From positions 113,155 to 177,154 of the forward strand of contig CBFHMG010000006.1 in NCBI GenBank assembly GCA_965656935.1: a DNA stretch of 64,000 bases. Direction: 5' to 3'. Position 1 is the stretch's first letter; every line of letters starts with the position of its first letter. Under the pieces are notes generated by a model. It made no database searches, was not told the origin of the DNA, and worked only from the letters and a program-made list of their open reading frames with translations. Position numbers and translations under genes: made by a program. Of the stretch, positions 1 to 9,103 are shown in pieces. The DNA comes from M30B80 sp965656935 (GTDB taxonomy: Bacteria > Pseudomonadota > Alphaproteobacteria > Rhodobacterales > Rhodobacteraceae).

Positions 1-73
1 CCTCGCGCTCGGCGGAGGGGCCACCCATCAGGACGACAACAAGGGGGGGAGTTCTGCTCGAACCTACCGCCAC
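1..73 (-). CDS. ddl: D-alanine--D-alanine ligase, N-terminal fragment (partial)
   Basis: Only the first 24 codons are inside the window; the gene runs off the left edge. Read on the minus strand from a GTG, the translation reaches VVVLMGGPSAERE, the conserved N-terminal ATP-grasp segment of D-Ala-D-Ala ligase. The enzyme makes the D-Ala-D-Ala dipeptide used by MurF. A GAGG lies a few bases before the GTG. The gene follows murB after 58 bases in the same direction, the usual dcw order. The start codon is less certain than the identity. Confidence 0.75.
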   Translation of the reverse strand, partial: MAVGSSRTPPLVVVLMGGPSAERE

Positions 74-131
74 ATCTGCCTCGTATACCGTCGGGCTGTT
101 TTCGCCCGTTTCGGTGTTTATCTTTCGCCGG

Positions 132-1085
132 TTAGTTTTCTTGATCCGGCGTTTGCCTGCCCGCAGGGTCCCCCACGCGCATAATTTCCCATTGTAGCTC
201 TATTCCGCTGTGTTGGAAAACCTTTTTTCGAACCTCTTCGCCCAATCTTTCGAGATCATCGGCGCTGGCGCTGCCTGTATTGATCATGAAATTGGAATGC
301 ATCTCGCTCATCTGTGCGCCGCCGACGCGTGCGCCGCGCATGCCCGCCTCGTCAATCACCTTCCACGCCTTCAATTCATGGCTGTCATCGGCCCTGCCCG
401 TAGAGGAAAATCCGGCGGGGTTGCGGAAGGTCGAGCCTGCGCTGCGATCCTTGGTGGGCTGGGTCGCATCGCGCTTGGCAAGCTGGTCGGCCATGCGATC
501 GGCCAAAGCCTGTGGGTCGCCCGCCTCCGCCCTGAAACGCACCGATGTGATCACCGCCCCCTCGGGCAGATCGGTCTGGCGATAGGCAAAACTGATATCC
601 TCAGGCGCAAGCGTGATCGCTGTGCCATCGCGCAACACTGCCTCGGCCTGCACAAAATGATCGGCCACATAGGAGCCATAGCAGCCCGCATTCATTCGCA
701 AAGCCCCCCCGATGGAACCTGGAATGGTGCGCAAAAAGGTCAGATCAAGCCCCGCCTCGGCCGCGCGGCGCGCCACATGCGCATCCAGCGCCGCAGCCCC
801 CGCCGTGACAAGCCCCGCCTGCGCATCGCAGGTGATGGCATTAAACCCCCGCCCCAAACGGATCACGACCGCGCGCAAACCGCCATCACGCACAATCAGG
901 TTGGAGCCGACGCCGATGGGAAAAACGGGCGTCTCGGCAGGCAAAGTGGCCAGAAACGCGGCCAGATCATCGTGATCGGCAGGCTGGAACAGATAATCCG
1001 CAGGCCCGCCAACGCGCAGCCAAGTCAGCTCCGACAAGGGGCGATCAGGCGTCAAAGCGCCACGAGGGGTAGGAAGATCACTCAT
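132..1085 (-). CDS. murB: UDP-N-acetylenolpyruvoylglucosamine reductase MurB
   Basis: Reduces UDP-GlcNAc-enolpyruvate to UDP-MurNAc with NADPH and bound FAD in the cytoplasm, the second committed step of peptidoglycan synthesis. The 317-residue protein has the FAD-binding motif GVGSN (58-62), the IPGSIGG...MNAGCYG segment near residue 120, and SAGSTFRNP near 220, whose serine is the family's proton donor. I start at the ATG giving MSDLPTPRG. A start 12 codons upstream is open but gives an atypical leader. It lies between murC and ddl on the same strand, separated from murC by 258 bases that hold an inverted repeat. Confidence 0.93.
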   Translation of the reverse strand: MSDLPTPRGALTPDRPLSELTWLRVGGPADYLFQPADHDDLAAFLATLPAETPVFPIGVGSNLIVRDGGLRAVVIRLGRGFNAITCDAQAGLVTAGAAALDAHVARRAAEAGLDLTFLRTIPGSIGGALRMNAGCYGSYVADHFVQAEAVLRDGTAITLAPEDISFAYRQTDLPEGAVITSVRFRAEAGDPQALADRMADQLAKRDATQPTKDRSAGSTFRNPAGFSSTGRADDSHELKAWKVIDEAGMRGARVGGAQMSEMHSNFMINTGSASADDLERLGEEVRKKVFQHSGIELQWEIMRVGDPAGRQTPDQEN

Positions 1086-1145
1086 GCCCCGCGTGATAAG
1101 ACGGAAGAGGATACCGCGCAAGCTATTGGCAGCTCTTGCATGAGA

Positions 1146-1276
1146 GCCATCGCCGAGCCGCGGGTTGGCGAAAGATACCTTGCCATAGCCGAGCTTTATG
1201 CCGCCAAATACATCTAAGATATGAACAACTGGTTAGGTCTGCAAATCGCCAACCCGAGGGGCGGGTCGGCGATGGC
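1146..1276. repeat. Imperfect long inverted repeat between murC and murB
   Basis: The left arm (1146-1170, GCCATCGCCGAGCCGCGGG...) is complementary to the right arm (1247-1276, ...CGGGTCGGCGATGGC) with a few mismatches and a small insertion. The arms are separated by about 75 AT-richer bases. The whole lies in the 258-base gap between murC and murB, where I find no convincing gene. It could fold as a long hairpin in the dcw transcript or be the remnant of a small palindromic element. Copies elsewhere in the genome cannot be checked here. Confidence 0.6.
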
Positions 1277-1343
1277 GCGGCGGCTTCGCCTCTGCTCCGC
1301 GCCTTTGTAAGGTTCGAGCACCGATAACAGTGCTCAAAGCCCC

Positions 1344-2744
1344 CTATTTCTGCAACCTTGCAGGCAAGCCATTGGCCCAAGCCGAGATCGTGCCCGCCCC
1401 AAGGCAGACCACGATATCGCCCGCGCGGGCCTGTTCGCGCACGAGGCGTTCCAGATCATCCTCGGAATTGACCACCCGCGCATGGCGGTGGCCGTGGCGG
1501 ATCAGCCCTGTGACCAGATCTTCATGGCTGGCCCCTGCAATCGGCTCCTCGCCTGCGGCGAACACCTCGGAAATCCCCACCACATCGGCATCATTGAAGC
1601 AGGAGCAGAAATCCTCGAACAGGCTGGCCAGACGGGAATAGCGATGCGGCTGATGCACCGCGATCACGCGGCCCTCGCTGGCTTGGCGCGCCGCTTTCAG
1701 CACCGCCGTAATCTCGACGGGGTGGTGGCCGTAATCATCAATGATCGTGACGCCATCCACCTCACCCACTTTGGTGAAGCGGCGGTTCACGCCTTTGAAA
1801 TTCTCCAGCGCGTCACGGATTTCAGCGCCCTTCATCCCCAGATGCCGCGACACGGCAACCGCCGCCAAAGCATTGGAGACATTGTGATCACCCGGCATGG
1901 GCAGGGTGCAGCCTTCAATCACCTGACCCTCGGCCTGAAGCGCGATATCAAAATGCGCGATCCCGCCCTTATAGGTCAGGTTGACAGCGCGCACATCGGC
2001 CTGCGCATTGAACCCATAGGTGACCACGCGGCGATCGGTGATCTTGCCCACAAGGCTTTGCACCTCAGGGTGGTCCGTGCAGCACACGGCCAGCCCGTAA
2101 AAGGGGATATTCGAGACGAAATCAAGGAAGCCCTTGCGCAGGTTCTCGATGCTGCCCCAATGCTCCATATGCTCGGGGTCGATATTGGTGACCACGGCAA
2201 TCGTGGCGGGCAGGCGGTTGAAGGTGCCATCGGATTCATCGGCCTCGACAACCATCCAATCGCCCTGCCCGACCCGCGCATTGGAGCCATAGGCATGGAT
2301 GATCCCGCCATTGATCACGGTCGGATCAACCCCGCCCGCATCCAGCAAGGTCGCCACCATTGTGGTGGTCGTGGTTTTGCCATGTGTGCCCGCAATCGCC
2401 ACATTGGAGCGCAGGCGCATCAACTCGGCCAGCATCTCGGCGCGGCGCACAATCGGCAGGCCTTTCAGGCGGGCGGCATCGAATTCAGGATTGCCCGGCT
2501 TGATCGCAGAGGAGATCACAACAACCTCGGCCCCTTCCAGATTTTCGGCGCGCTGCCCGATAAACACTTTCGCCCCGAGCGCTTCCAGACGTTCCGTAAT
2601 TTTCGACGCTTTGAGGTCCGAGCCCTGCACCGCATAGCCATGGTTGAGCAGCACTTCGGCAATGCCCGACATGCCAATGCCCCCGATCCCCGAAAAATGG
2701 ATTGCGCCCAATTGGGTCGGGAGTTTTGTGACTGCAGCGCTCAT
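1344..2744 (-). CDS. murC: UDP-N-acetylmuramate--L-alanine ligase MurC
   Basis: Adds L-Ala to UDP-MurNAc using ATP, the first residue of the peptidoglycan stem peptide. At 466 residues it has normal family length. The N-terminal Rossmann segment reads HFSGIGGIGMSGIAE, and the Mur ligase P-loop is GTHGKTTTT near residue 118. A central EADESDGTF and a C-terminal DDYGHHPVEI match MurC rather than the other Mur ligases. The ATG overlaps the murG stop by 4 bases (ATGA), so translation is probably coupled. Confidence 0.96.
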   Translation of the reverse strand: MSAAVTKLPTQLGAIHFSGIGGIGMSGIAEVLLNHGYAVQGSDLKASKITERLEALGAKVFIGQRAENLEGAEVVVISSAIKPGNPEFDAARLKGLPIVRRAEMLAELMRLRSNVAIAGTHGKTTTTTMVATLLDAGGVDPTVINGGIIHAYGSNARVGQGDWMVVEADESDGTFNRLPATIAVVTNIDPEHMEHWGSIENLRKGFLDFVSNIPFYGLAVCCTDHPEVQSLVGKITDRRVVTYGFNAQADVRAVNLTYKGGIAHFDIALQAEGQVIEGCTLPMPGDHNVSNALAAVAVSRHLGMKGAEIRDALENFKGVNRRFTKVGEVDGVTIIDDYGHHPVEITAVLKAARQASEGRVIAVHQPHRYSRLASLFEDFCSCFNDADVVGISEVFAAGEEPIAGASHEDLVTGLIRHGHRHARVVNSEDDLERLVREQARAGDIVVCLGAGTISAWANGLPARLQK

Positions 2745-3844
2745 GGGCGGCCTTTCTGGGACAGGGTTTCAACAAGGGCGACAAGCCGCTCGGTCGCATC
2801 GCTCATGCCTTGGGCAAGGGCCGCCTGCGCCATGTGATTGGCCGCGTCGGGCTGCGATAAAACAGCCTCGATGGCTTGTGCAAGGCTCTGTGCGTTCAAT
2901 TGCGATTCAGGGATCAAAATGGCCGCTTCAGCATCCACCAAGCCGCGCGCATTGGCGGTTTGATGATCAGCCGTGGCAGCCGCAAAAGGGATCAGGATCG
3001 CAGGCCGCCCGATCACCGAGATATCAGCCACCGAGGACGCGCCCGCGCGGCTGATCACCAATTGCGCCTCCGAAAGGCGGCGGGGGATGTCGCGGAAAAA
3101 CGGCTCGATCTCGGCGGTGACGCCCATGGCCAGATAGCTTTGGGTCACATGCTCGATATCCTCGGGGCGGGCTTGCTGCGCCACGCGAAGCCGTGCGCGC
3201 AATTCCTCGGGCAAAAGGGCAATCGCGGGCGGCACACTTTCGCCAAGAATACGCGCGCCCTGACTGCCGCCAATTGCCACCAAAGACATCGGCCAATCTC
3301 CGGGCGGGGTATAGGGGGCGCCCGCGCGCTCCATCACCGAGCCGCGCACAGGGTTGCCCGTATGGATGCCGTCCACCCCATCGGGCAAAACCGTGGGCCA
3401 TGTTCCGCAGGCAATCGCATCAACGCGCTTGGCAAAGAGCTTGTTCACCCGTCCCAAAACGCCGTTTTGTTCATGCAACATCCGAGGGTGGCGCGTGATC
3501 CAAGCGGCCGCCACAGACGGGATCGAGGGGTATCCGCCAAAACCCACAACCATATCGGGCTTTTCACGCAGCATGCGGAAACTGGCCGCAATAATGCCGC
3601 CCAAGACGCGGAAAGGCACCAACAGCTTCGCCACAATCCCGCCCCGCGCGAATGTCGCCGAAGCCACTTGCCGAACCTCCACCACATGCGGGAAGCCCCC
3701 CGCATAGCGCGCGCCGCGTGCATCAGTTGACAGCGTCACCTTCCAGCCTTTGCGCAACATCGCCTCGGCCAAGGCTTGAGCGGGGAACATATGCCCGCCT
3801 GTCCCGCCCGCCGCGATGATCAAATGGCGTTGCCGCTCGGCCAT
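2741..3844 (-). CDS. murG: UDP-GlcNAc--lipid I N-acetylglucosaminyltransferase MurG
   Basis: Transfers GlcNAc to lipid I on the cytoplasmic face of the inner membrane, giving lipid II. The 367-residue protein starts with the diagnostic GGTGGHMFPAQALAE loop near residue 13. It keeps the second glycine-rich loop (GFGGYPS), the HEQN motif and the C-terminal UDP-GlcNAc pocket (GASSVADISVIGRPAILIPF), as expected for a GT28 glycosyltransferase. It sits 3 bases after ftsW and overlaps murC by 4, so it belongs to the same transcript. Confidence 0.96.
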   Translation of the reverse strand: MAERQRHLIIAAGGTGGHMFPAQALAEAMLRKGWKVTLSTDARGARYAGGFPHVVEVRQVASATFARGGIVAKLLVPFRVLGGIIAASFRMLREKPDMVVGFGGYPSIPSVAAAWITRHPRMLHEQNGVLGRVNKLFAKRVDAIACGTWPTVLPDGVDGIHTGNPVRGSVMERAGAPYTPPGDWPMSLVAIGGSQGARILGESVPPAIALLPEELRARLRVAQQARPEDIEHVTQSYLAMGVTAEIEPFFRDIPRRLSEAQLVISRAGASSVADISVIGRPAILIPFAAATADHQTANARGLVDAEAAILIPESQLNAQSLAQAIEAVLSQPDAANHMAQAALAQGMSDATERLVALVETLSQKGRP

Positions 3845-3847
3845 GGG

Positions 3848-5014
3848 TTACCTGCTCCGCTTGATCAAAATATCGCCAATCCCGCCTTGCGGACGCGAGC
3901 GGGTGAAGGCCAGCAACATACCAACCGAAATCCCCGTCGCGATAATAGAGGAACCGCCATAGGACACGAATGGCAGCGTCATCCCCTTTGCAGGCAAAAG
4001 CCGCACGGCCACACCGAGATTGATAAAGGCCTGCAGCGCCAGAAGGCTTGCCAACCCTGCGCCTGCCAAACGGATGAAAGGATCACGCTCCTTGGTCAGG
4101 CGGAAAAACGCGCGCAAAGCAACGGTGGCAAAAAGCGCGATGATCATCAGCACCAGCACCACGCCATATTCCTCGGCGGCAACGGCAATGATGAAATCGG
4201 TATGGGCATCAGGCAAAGTCCATTTGACCGAGCCTTCCCCCAGACCCGTGCCGAAAATCCCACCCTCGCGGATCGCATTGGCTGCATAGGCCAGCTGCGT
4301 ATTGGGATCGACCTCGGCCGAGAGAAACCCGTCAATGCGGCGCGCGAAATGCTCGGAATTGGAATAGGCGAAACTGCCACCAATCAGGGTGACAATACCA
4401 ACCCCCACAAGCAAAAGCATCGGCGCACCCGCCACGAAATAGATCACGCACCATGAAAACAGGATCAGCGCGGCTTGCCCGAAATCAGGCTGTAGCGCCA
4501 GAAAACCCACAATGGTGATCGCCGTAATAAAGGAAACCGTTTTACCCGGAGGGCCGCCCAGATCCTGACTGGCGGCCACCATCCAAGCCGCAAACACCAC
4601 GAAAACAGGCTTGAGGAATTCAGACGGTTGCAGCGAGGCAAAGCCAAGCGAATACCAGCGCACCGCCCCTTGCCCGAAATCCGTGCCAAAAACAGGCAGC
4701 ATGGCCAGCGCAACCATCGCGCCAAAAAAGCCCAGAACCGCCACGCGGCGCACCTGCAAAGGCGACAGCATCGAGACCAGAACCATCGCGGTCAGTCCCA
4801 GAAACCCGAAAAAGGCTTGTCGCGAGACATAATGGAACGGGTCATGCCCGTTACGCTCGGCCAAAGGCGGCGAGGCCGCGAAGCCAAGCAAAATACCAAT
4901 TGCAAACAAAGCCAAAATGCAGCCGATCGTCACCCGATCAACTGTTCGCCACCAACGCGGCAAAATCGCCTCGCCGGATTGCACGAGAACCGTGCCATGC
5001 GCCATTTCCGTCAT
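3848..5014 (-). CDS. ftsW: Septal peptidoglycan polymerase FtsW (SEDS family)
   Basis: Polytopic membrane protein that polymerises lipid II into glycan strands at the septum together with FtsI. The 388 residues contain about ten hydrophobic segments and the SEDS signature near the C-terminus (LPAKGMTLPFVSYGGSS). A soluble N-terminal stretch of about 25 residues precedes the first membrane helix. The alternative start at the fourth codon (MAHGTV) is equally possible because neither ATG has a strong Shine-Dalgarno sequence. It lies between murD and murG in canonical dcw order. Confidence 0.94.
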   Translation of the reverse strand: MTEMAHGTVLVQSGEAILPRWWRTVDRVTIGCILALFAIGILLGFAASPPLAERNGHDPFHYVSRQAFFGFLGLTAMVLVSMLSPLQVRRVAVLGFFGAMVALAMLPVFGTDFGQGAVRWYSLGFASLQPSEFLKPVFVVFAAWMVAASQDLGGPPGKTVSFITAITIVGFLALQPDFGQAALILFSWCVIYFVAGAPMLLLVGVGIVTLIGGSFAYSNSEHFARRIDGFLSAEVDPNTQLAYAANAIREGGIFGTGLGEGSVKWTLPDAHTDFIIAVAAEEYGVVLVLMIIALFATVALRAFFRLTKERDPFIRLAGAGLASLLALQAFINLGVAVRLLPAKGMTLPFVSYGGSSIIATGISVGMLLAFTRSRPQGGIGDILIKRSR

Positions 5015-5127
5015 GGATTACCGCCCAATACTGCCTCTACCAGCCCGGGTTGTTCCCGGATCTGAAGTGATACTAGCGAAAAATGCCCGCCCTGACCAGA
5101 GAAAGCCTGCGCGCAAAGCGGCCGATT

Positions 5128-6528
5128 TCAGCCGATCAACTTTTGCACCTGATCCATGAAATCCTGCCCGCGCGCCTCGAAATTATCATATTGGTCAAAA
5201 CTCGCCGCCGCTGGAGCCAAAAGCACCACATCGCCCGCCTCCGCCTCGGCTGCTGCGCGGGCCACCGCGCGCTCCATGCTGGTGCATATCTCATGCGGGG
5301 TTTCGCCAAGCTGCAGGGCGAAACTCTGCGCCTCGCGCCCGATCACATAGGCTTTGGCGACTGATCCCAAAGCGGGTTTGAGGGCGTCCAGACCGCCCTC
5401 TTTCTCCAAGCCCCCGCAAATCCAGCGAATACGAGGAAAGGCGGCCAGTGCCTTGGCGGCTGCATCGACATTGGTGGCCTTGCTGTCATTGACGAATAAA
5501 ACCCCCTCGCTCTCGCCCACCACCTGACTGCGATGAGGCAAGCCAGGATAGCTGTGAAAGGCCTGCTCGATCACTTTGGGCGCAATCCCCAAAGCGCGCA
5601 CGGCCGCATAGGCGCAACAGGCATTCTGGTGATTATGCGCGCCGGGCAAGCCCTTGATGGCGCGCAGATCGATCGAGCCTGCCTGCCGCCCTTTGCGATA
5701 TTCCGACAACCAGCCCTTGCGCGCGAACACATCCCACCCCACACCCGTCAGCTTCTGCCCCGAGGAGATGCGGATCACCCGCCCGTCTGCCGCACCCATC
5801 GATAATTGATTGGCAATATATTTACCCTCAGCCTCATCCACACCGATCACCGCACGATCAGGCCCGCCTTCGGCAAAAAGGCGGCGCTTGGCAGCAAAAT
5901 ACCCGCCCATTCCACCATGACGATCCAAATGATCAGGCGAGAGATTGGTGAAAACAGCAATATCAGGGGTCAGGGCACGGGCCAGATCGGTCTGATAGCT
6001 GGATAATTCCAGCACAATCACTTCGCCATCCTCGGGCGGCTCGATATCCAGAACCCCGCGCCCGATATTGCCCGCCAATTGCACAGGCGTTCCGTTTTCT
6101 TCCAGAATATGCGCGATCAGGGCCGAGGTGGTGGATTTGCCGTTCGAGCCTGTCACCGCAATCACACGCGGCGGGGTATCATGGTTCACCCAATCCCCCT
6201 GCCCGAGCGAGCGGAAAAACAGACCCACATCATTATCAACCGGAACCCCCGCATCCCATGCCGCCACAATCGCGCGATGCGGTGCAGGATAAAGATGCGG
6301 AATACCGGGCGAGGTCACGAGCCATGACACATCCTCAAAAGCATCGGGCTTGAGCGGGTCCCAAATCGTGAAGCCCTCGGAACTAGCAGCGGTTCGCCCT
6401 GCCTCGCCATCATCCCAGCAGAGGGCCTCTGCCCCACCCGCCTGCAAGGCGCGCGCCGTGGCCATGCCTGAGCGCCCCAGCCCCAGAACTCCAACTCTTT
6501 GACCTTCAAACCCAAGCACGGGGATCAT
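5128..6528 (-). CDS. murD: UDP-N-acetylmuramoylalanine--D-glutamate ligase MurD
   Basis: Adds D-Glu to UDP-MurNAc-L-Ala with ATP. Start set at the ATG giving MIPVLGFEGQRVGVLGLGRSG, because AAGGAAG lies 5 bases upstream; a longer frame adds ten non-conserved residues. The 466-residue product has the N-terminal nucleotide-fold motif GLGRSGMA, the Mur P-loop GSNGKSTT near 118, NLSPDHLDRH in the central domain and NDSKATNVDAA in the C-terminal domain, a combination typical of MurD. About 110 bases separate it from ftsW. Confidence 0.95.
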   Translation of the reverse strand: MIPVLGFEGQRVGVLGLGRSGMATARALQAGGAEALCWDDGEAGRTAASSEGFTIWDPLKPDAFEDVSWLVTSPGIPHLYPAPHRAIVAAWDAGVPVDNDVGLFFRSLGQGDWVNHDTPPRVIAVTGSNGKSTTSALIAHILEENGTPVQLAGNIGRGVLDIEPPEDGEVIVLELSSYQTDLARALTPDIAVFTNLSPDHLDRHGGMGGYFAAKRRLFAEGGPDRAVIGVDEAEGKYIANQLSMGAADGRVIRISSGQKLTGVGWDVFARKGWLSEYRKGRQAGSIDLRAIKGLPGAHNHQNACCAYAAVRALGIAPKVIEQAFHSYPGLPHRSQVVGESEGVLFVNDSKATNVDAAAKALAAFPRIRWICGGLEKEGGLDALKPALGSVAKAYVIGREAQSFALQLGETPHEICTSMERAVARAAAEAEAGDVVLLAPAAASFDQYDNFEARGQDFMDQVQKLIG

Positions 6529-6589
6529 GGCACTTCCTTTGACTTCATCTTTCACCAAATACGAGCGTCACCAAGATCAGCCCGATGCG

Positions 6590-7675
6590 TCAGCGCAATT
6601 TCAGTGTCGCAAGTCCGATCAGGGCAAGGATCAGGGAGATAATCCAGAAACGGATCACCACCTGCGGCTCGGCCCAACCTTTTTTCTCGAAATGGTGGTG
6701 GATCGGCGCCATCAGGAAAACGCGTTTGCCCGTCCGCTTGAAATAGAGCACCTGAATAATCACGCTCAAAGCCTCGGCCACGAAAAGCCCGCCCACGATG
6801 GCCAACACGATCTCATGCTTGGTGGCCACCGCAATCGCGCCCAAGGCACCGCCCAAAGCCAGCGATCCCGTATCACCCATAAAGACGGCTGCGGGTGGCG
6901 CATTATACCACAAAAACCCAAGGCCACCGCCAATAAGGCCTGCGCAGAAGACCAGCAATTCACCCGTTCCCGGCACGTAATGCACATCCAGATATTCGGT
7001 GAAATCGACGCGCCCGACCGCATAGGCGATCACGCCCAAAGTGGCGGCTGCGATCATCACGGGCATAATTGCCAAACCGTCCAAGCCATCGGTCAGATTG
7101 ACCGAATTGGCGCTGCCCACAATCACGATCATCGCGAAGGGCACAAAGACCCATCCCATATTGATCAGGACCTCTTTGAAAACAGGCACCGCCAAATGGT
7201 TGCTCAAATCAGACGGGTGCAAGTAGCTCGCGATCAGAGCTGCGACCGCCGCAATGACCAAACCGATGCTAAAGCGCACCTTGCCCGACACACCCTTGGT
7301 CGTGTTGCGGCTGACCTTGGCCCAATCATCGGCCAGACCGATACAGCCAAAGGCCACGGTGACGCCCAGAACCATCCAGACAAACCCGTTATCAAGCCGC
7401 GCCCAAAGCAAGGTTGAAAGGGTCAGGGCGGCCAAAATCAGCAAACCGCCCATGGTGGGGGTGCCCGCTTTGGTCAATCGGTGGCTCTCGGGCCCATCTT
7501 CGCGGATCGGTTGGCCATGGGCGTATTTTCTGCGCAGCGCATTGATCAGGGGGCGCCCGAAAATAAAGCCGAATATAAGTGCTGTGAAAAAGGCGCCGCC
7601 TGCGCGGAACGTGATGTAGCGGAAGAGGTTAAAGAAATCCCCGCCATCCGATAGTTCGCTTAACCAATACAACAT
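6590..7675 (-). CDS. mraY: Phospho-N-acetylmuramoyl-pentapeptide transferase MraY
   Basis: Integral membrane enzyme that transfers phospho-MurNAc-pentapeptide to undecaprenyl phosphate, making lipid I. The 361-residue protein has about ten membrane helices. It keeps the catalytic GLADDWAKV motif, NLTDGLDGLA on a cytoplasmic loop and the MraY-specific PIHHHFEKKGWAE segment near the C-terminus. Length and motif order match the family. It lies between murF and murD. Confidence 0.97.
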   Translation of the reverse strand: MLYWLSELSDGGDFFNLFRYITFRAGGAFFTALIFGFIFGRPLINALRRKYAHGQPIREDGPESHRLTKAGTPTMGGLLILAALTLSTLLWARLDNGFVWMVLGVTVAFGCIGLADDWAKVSRNTTKGVSGKVRFSIGLVIAAVAALIASYLHPSDLSNHLAVPVFKEVLINMGWVFVPFAMIVIVGSANSVNLTDGLDGLAIMPVMIAAATLGVIAYAVGRVDFTEYLDVHYVPGTGELLVFCAGLIGGGLGFLWYNAPPAAVFMGDTGSLALGGALGAIAVATKHEIVLAIVGGLFVAEALSVIIQVLYFKRTGKRVFLMAPIHHHFEKKGWAEPQVVIRFWIISLILALIGLATLKLR

Positions 7676-7687
7676 ATGGCGGTTCCT

Positions 7688-9103
7688 TTATCGCTTCTCC
7701 GCTACCGATTGCCCCAGTTTGCGCAAGCCGTCAACCACGCGGGACAGCTTTGACCCGTTCGAACCCTTGATCAAAACCACATCTCCCGCCTGCAATTGGC
7801 GCGGCAAGGCGCGCGCCATCTCATCGGAATTCTCGGTATGAAGCCCTCTTTTTAGCTCGGGCAGCGCGTCATGCAGATGCTGCATCAATTCGCCAGAGGT
7901 ATAGATCAGATCGATGCTCTCGACCGAGGCGAGATCGGCAATCTCGGCATGTAGCTCGGGGCCTGCCGCACCCAATTCGCGCATATCTCCCAACACCGCG
8001 ATGCGGCGGCCCTGCAATACGGGCTGGCTCGCAGCCAAGACCTCAAGGCTTGCGGCAATCGAAGCGGGATTAGCGTTATAGGCGTCATCAATCAACTCAA
8101 CGGCCAGATCATCCGTGGTGCTCAAGACCAAACGCTCGCGCGTGCCGCGCCCTGAATAGGGTTGCCATTGGCCCAAAGCCATCGCCGCTTGCGGGATATC
8201 TCCGCCCACCGCCTGCACAGCCGCAAGAACCGCGACCGCATTGTTTGCCAGATGCCGCCCCGGAACGGCCAGTTTGAACAGCTGCTCAATACCCGAGAAA
8301 CTGGCCCGAATGACCGTAGCAGTATCGCTCAGGGTGACCTCCGTCAGATGCGCCTCCGCCTCAGGGGCCGCACCAAAGCGGATCAAGCCCGCACCAACGT
8401 CTCGTGCTTTGGCAAAAAGGATATCCGAGGTCTCCAGATCGGCATTGGCAAGGGCGATCCCGCCTGCAACCAATCCCTCAAAGATGCTGGCCTTTTCATG
8501 TGCGATCCCCTCGATCTGCCCGAAGGCTTCGAGATGGGCCTCGGCAACCGTGGTGACAATTGCCACATGGGGCTGTGCCATGCGGGTCAGGGGCGCAATC
8601 TCTCCGGGTGCATTCATCCCGATCTCGATAATCGCAAATTCTGTCTCGGCGGGCATGCGTGCCAAGGTCAAAGGGACGCCCCAATGATTGTTATAGGAGG
8701 CCTCAGCCGCATGGGTGCGACCTTGATCCGACAGGGCCGCGCGCAGCATTTCCTTAACGGTGGTTTTGCCGACCGAGCCTGTCACCGCGATCACCTTGGC
8801 TTTTGTCCGCGCGCGCGCCGCGCGTCCAAGCGCCTCTAGCCCGGAGAGCACATCCTTCACGATCAGCAGCGGCGCATCCTCGGCCATCCCGTCAGGAATG
8901 CGCGAAACCAGCGCGGCCCCTGCCCCCTTGGCCAAAGCATCGGCCACAAAATCATGCCCGTCGCGCGCGGCCTTCAGGGCCACAAACAAATCGCCTTGCT
9001 GCAAGCTGCGCGTGTCGATTGAGACGCCCGTGACCGACCAATCCCCGCGCACCTGCCCGCCTGTGGCCTGTGCCGCTTCTTTTGCCGTCCAAAGCGCGCT
9101 CAT
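7688..9103 (-). CDS. murF: UDP-MurNAc-tripeptide--D-Ala-D-Ala ligase MurF
   Basis: Completes the cytoplasmic pentapeptide by adding D-Ala-D-Ala. The 471-residue protein has the Mur P-loop GSVGKTTVKEM near residue 111, EIGMNAPGEIAPLT, the DDAYNANPAS motif characteristic of MurF, and a C-terminal domain with VLGDMRELG. The start codon overlaps the murE stop by 4 bases, so translation is probably coupled. Confidence 0.96.
   Translation of the reverse strand: MSALWTAKEAAQATGGQVRGDWSVTGVSIDTRSLQQGDLFVALKAARDGHDFVADALAKGAGAALVSRIPDGMAEDAPLLIVKDVLSGLEALGRAARARTKAKVIAVTGSVGKTTVKEMLRAALSDQGRTHAAEASYNNHWGVPLTLARMPAETEFAIIEIGMNAPGEIAPLTRMAQPHVAIVTTVAEAHLEAFGQIEGIAHEKASIFEGLVAGGIALANADLETSDILFAKARDVGAGLIRFGAAPEAEAHLTEVTLSDTATVIRASFSGIEQLFKLAVPGRHLANNAVAVLAAVQAVGGDIPQAAMALGQWQPYSGRGTRERLVLSTTDDLAVELIDDAYNANPASIAASLEVLAASQPVLQGRRIAVLGDMRELGAAGPELHAEIADLASVESIDLIYTSGELMQHLHDALPELKRGLHTENSDEMARALPRQLQAGDVVLIKGSNGSKLSRVVDGLRKLGQSVAEKR

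Noticed and set aside
1082..1186. A 34-codon minus-strand frame whose TGA overlaps the murB ATG, a possible leader peptide.
   Set aside because: It has no ribosome binding site, no conserved features and spans the inverted repeat; overlap by chance is likely.
1482..2837. A 451-codon plus-strand frame opposite murC.
   Set aside because: It is an antisense shadow without recognisable domains; murC is intact on minus.
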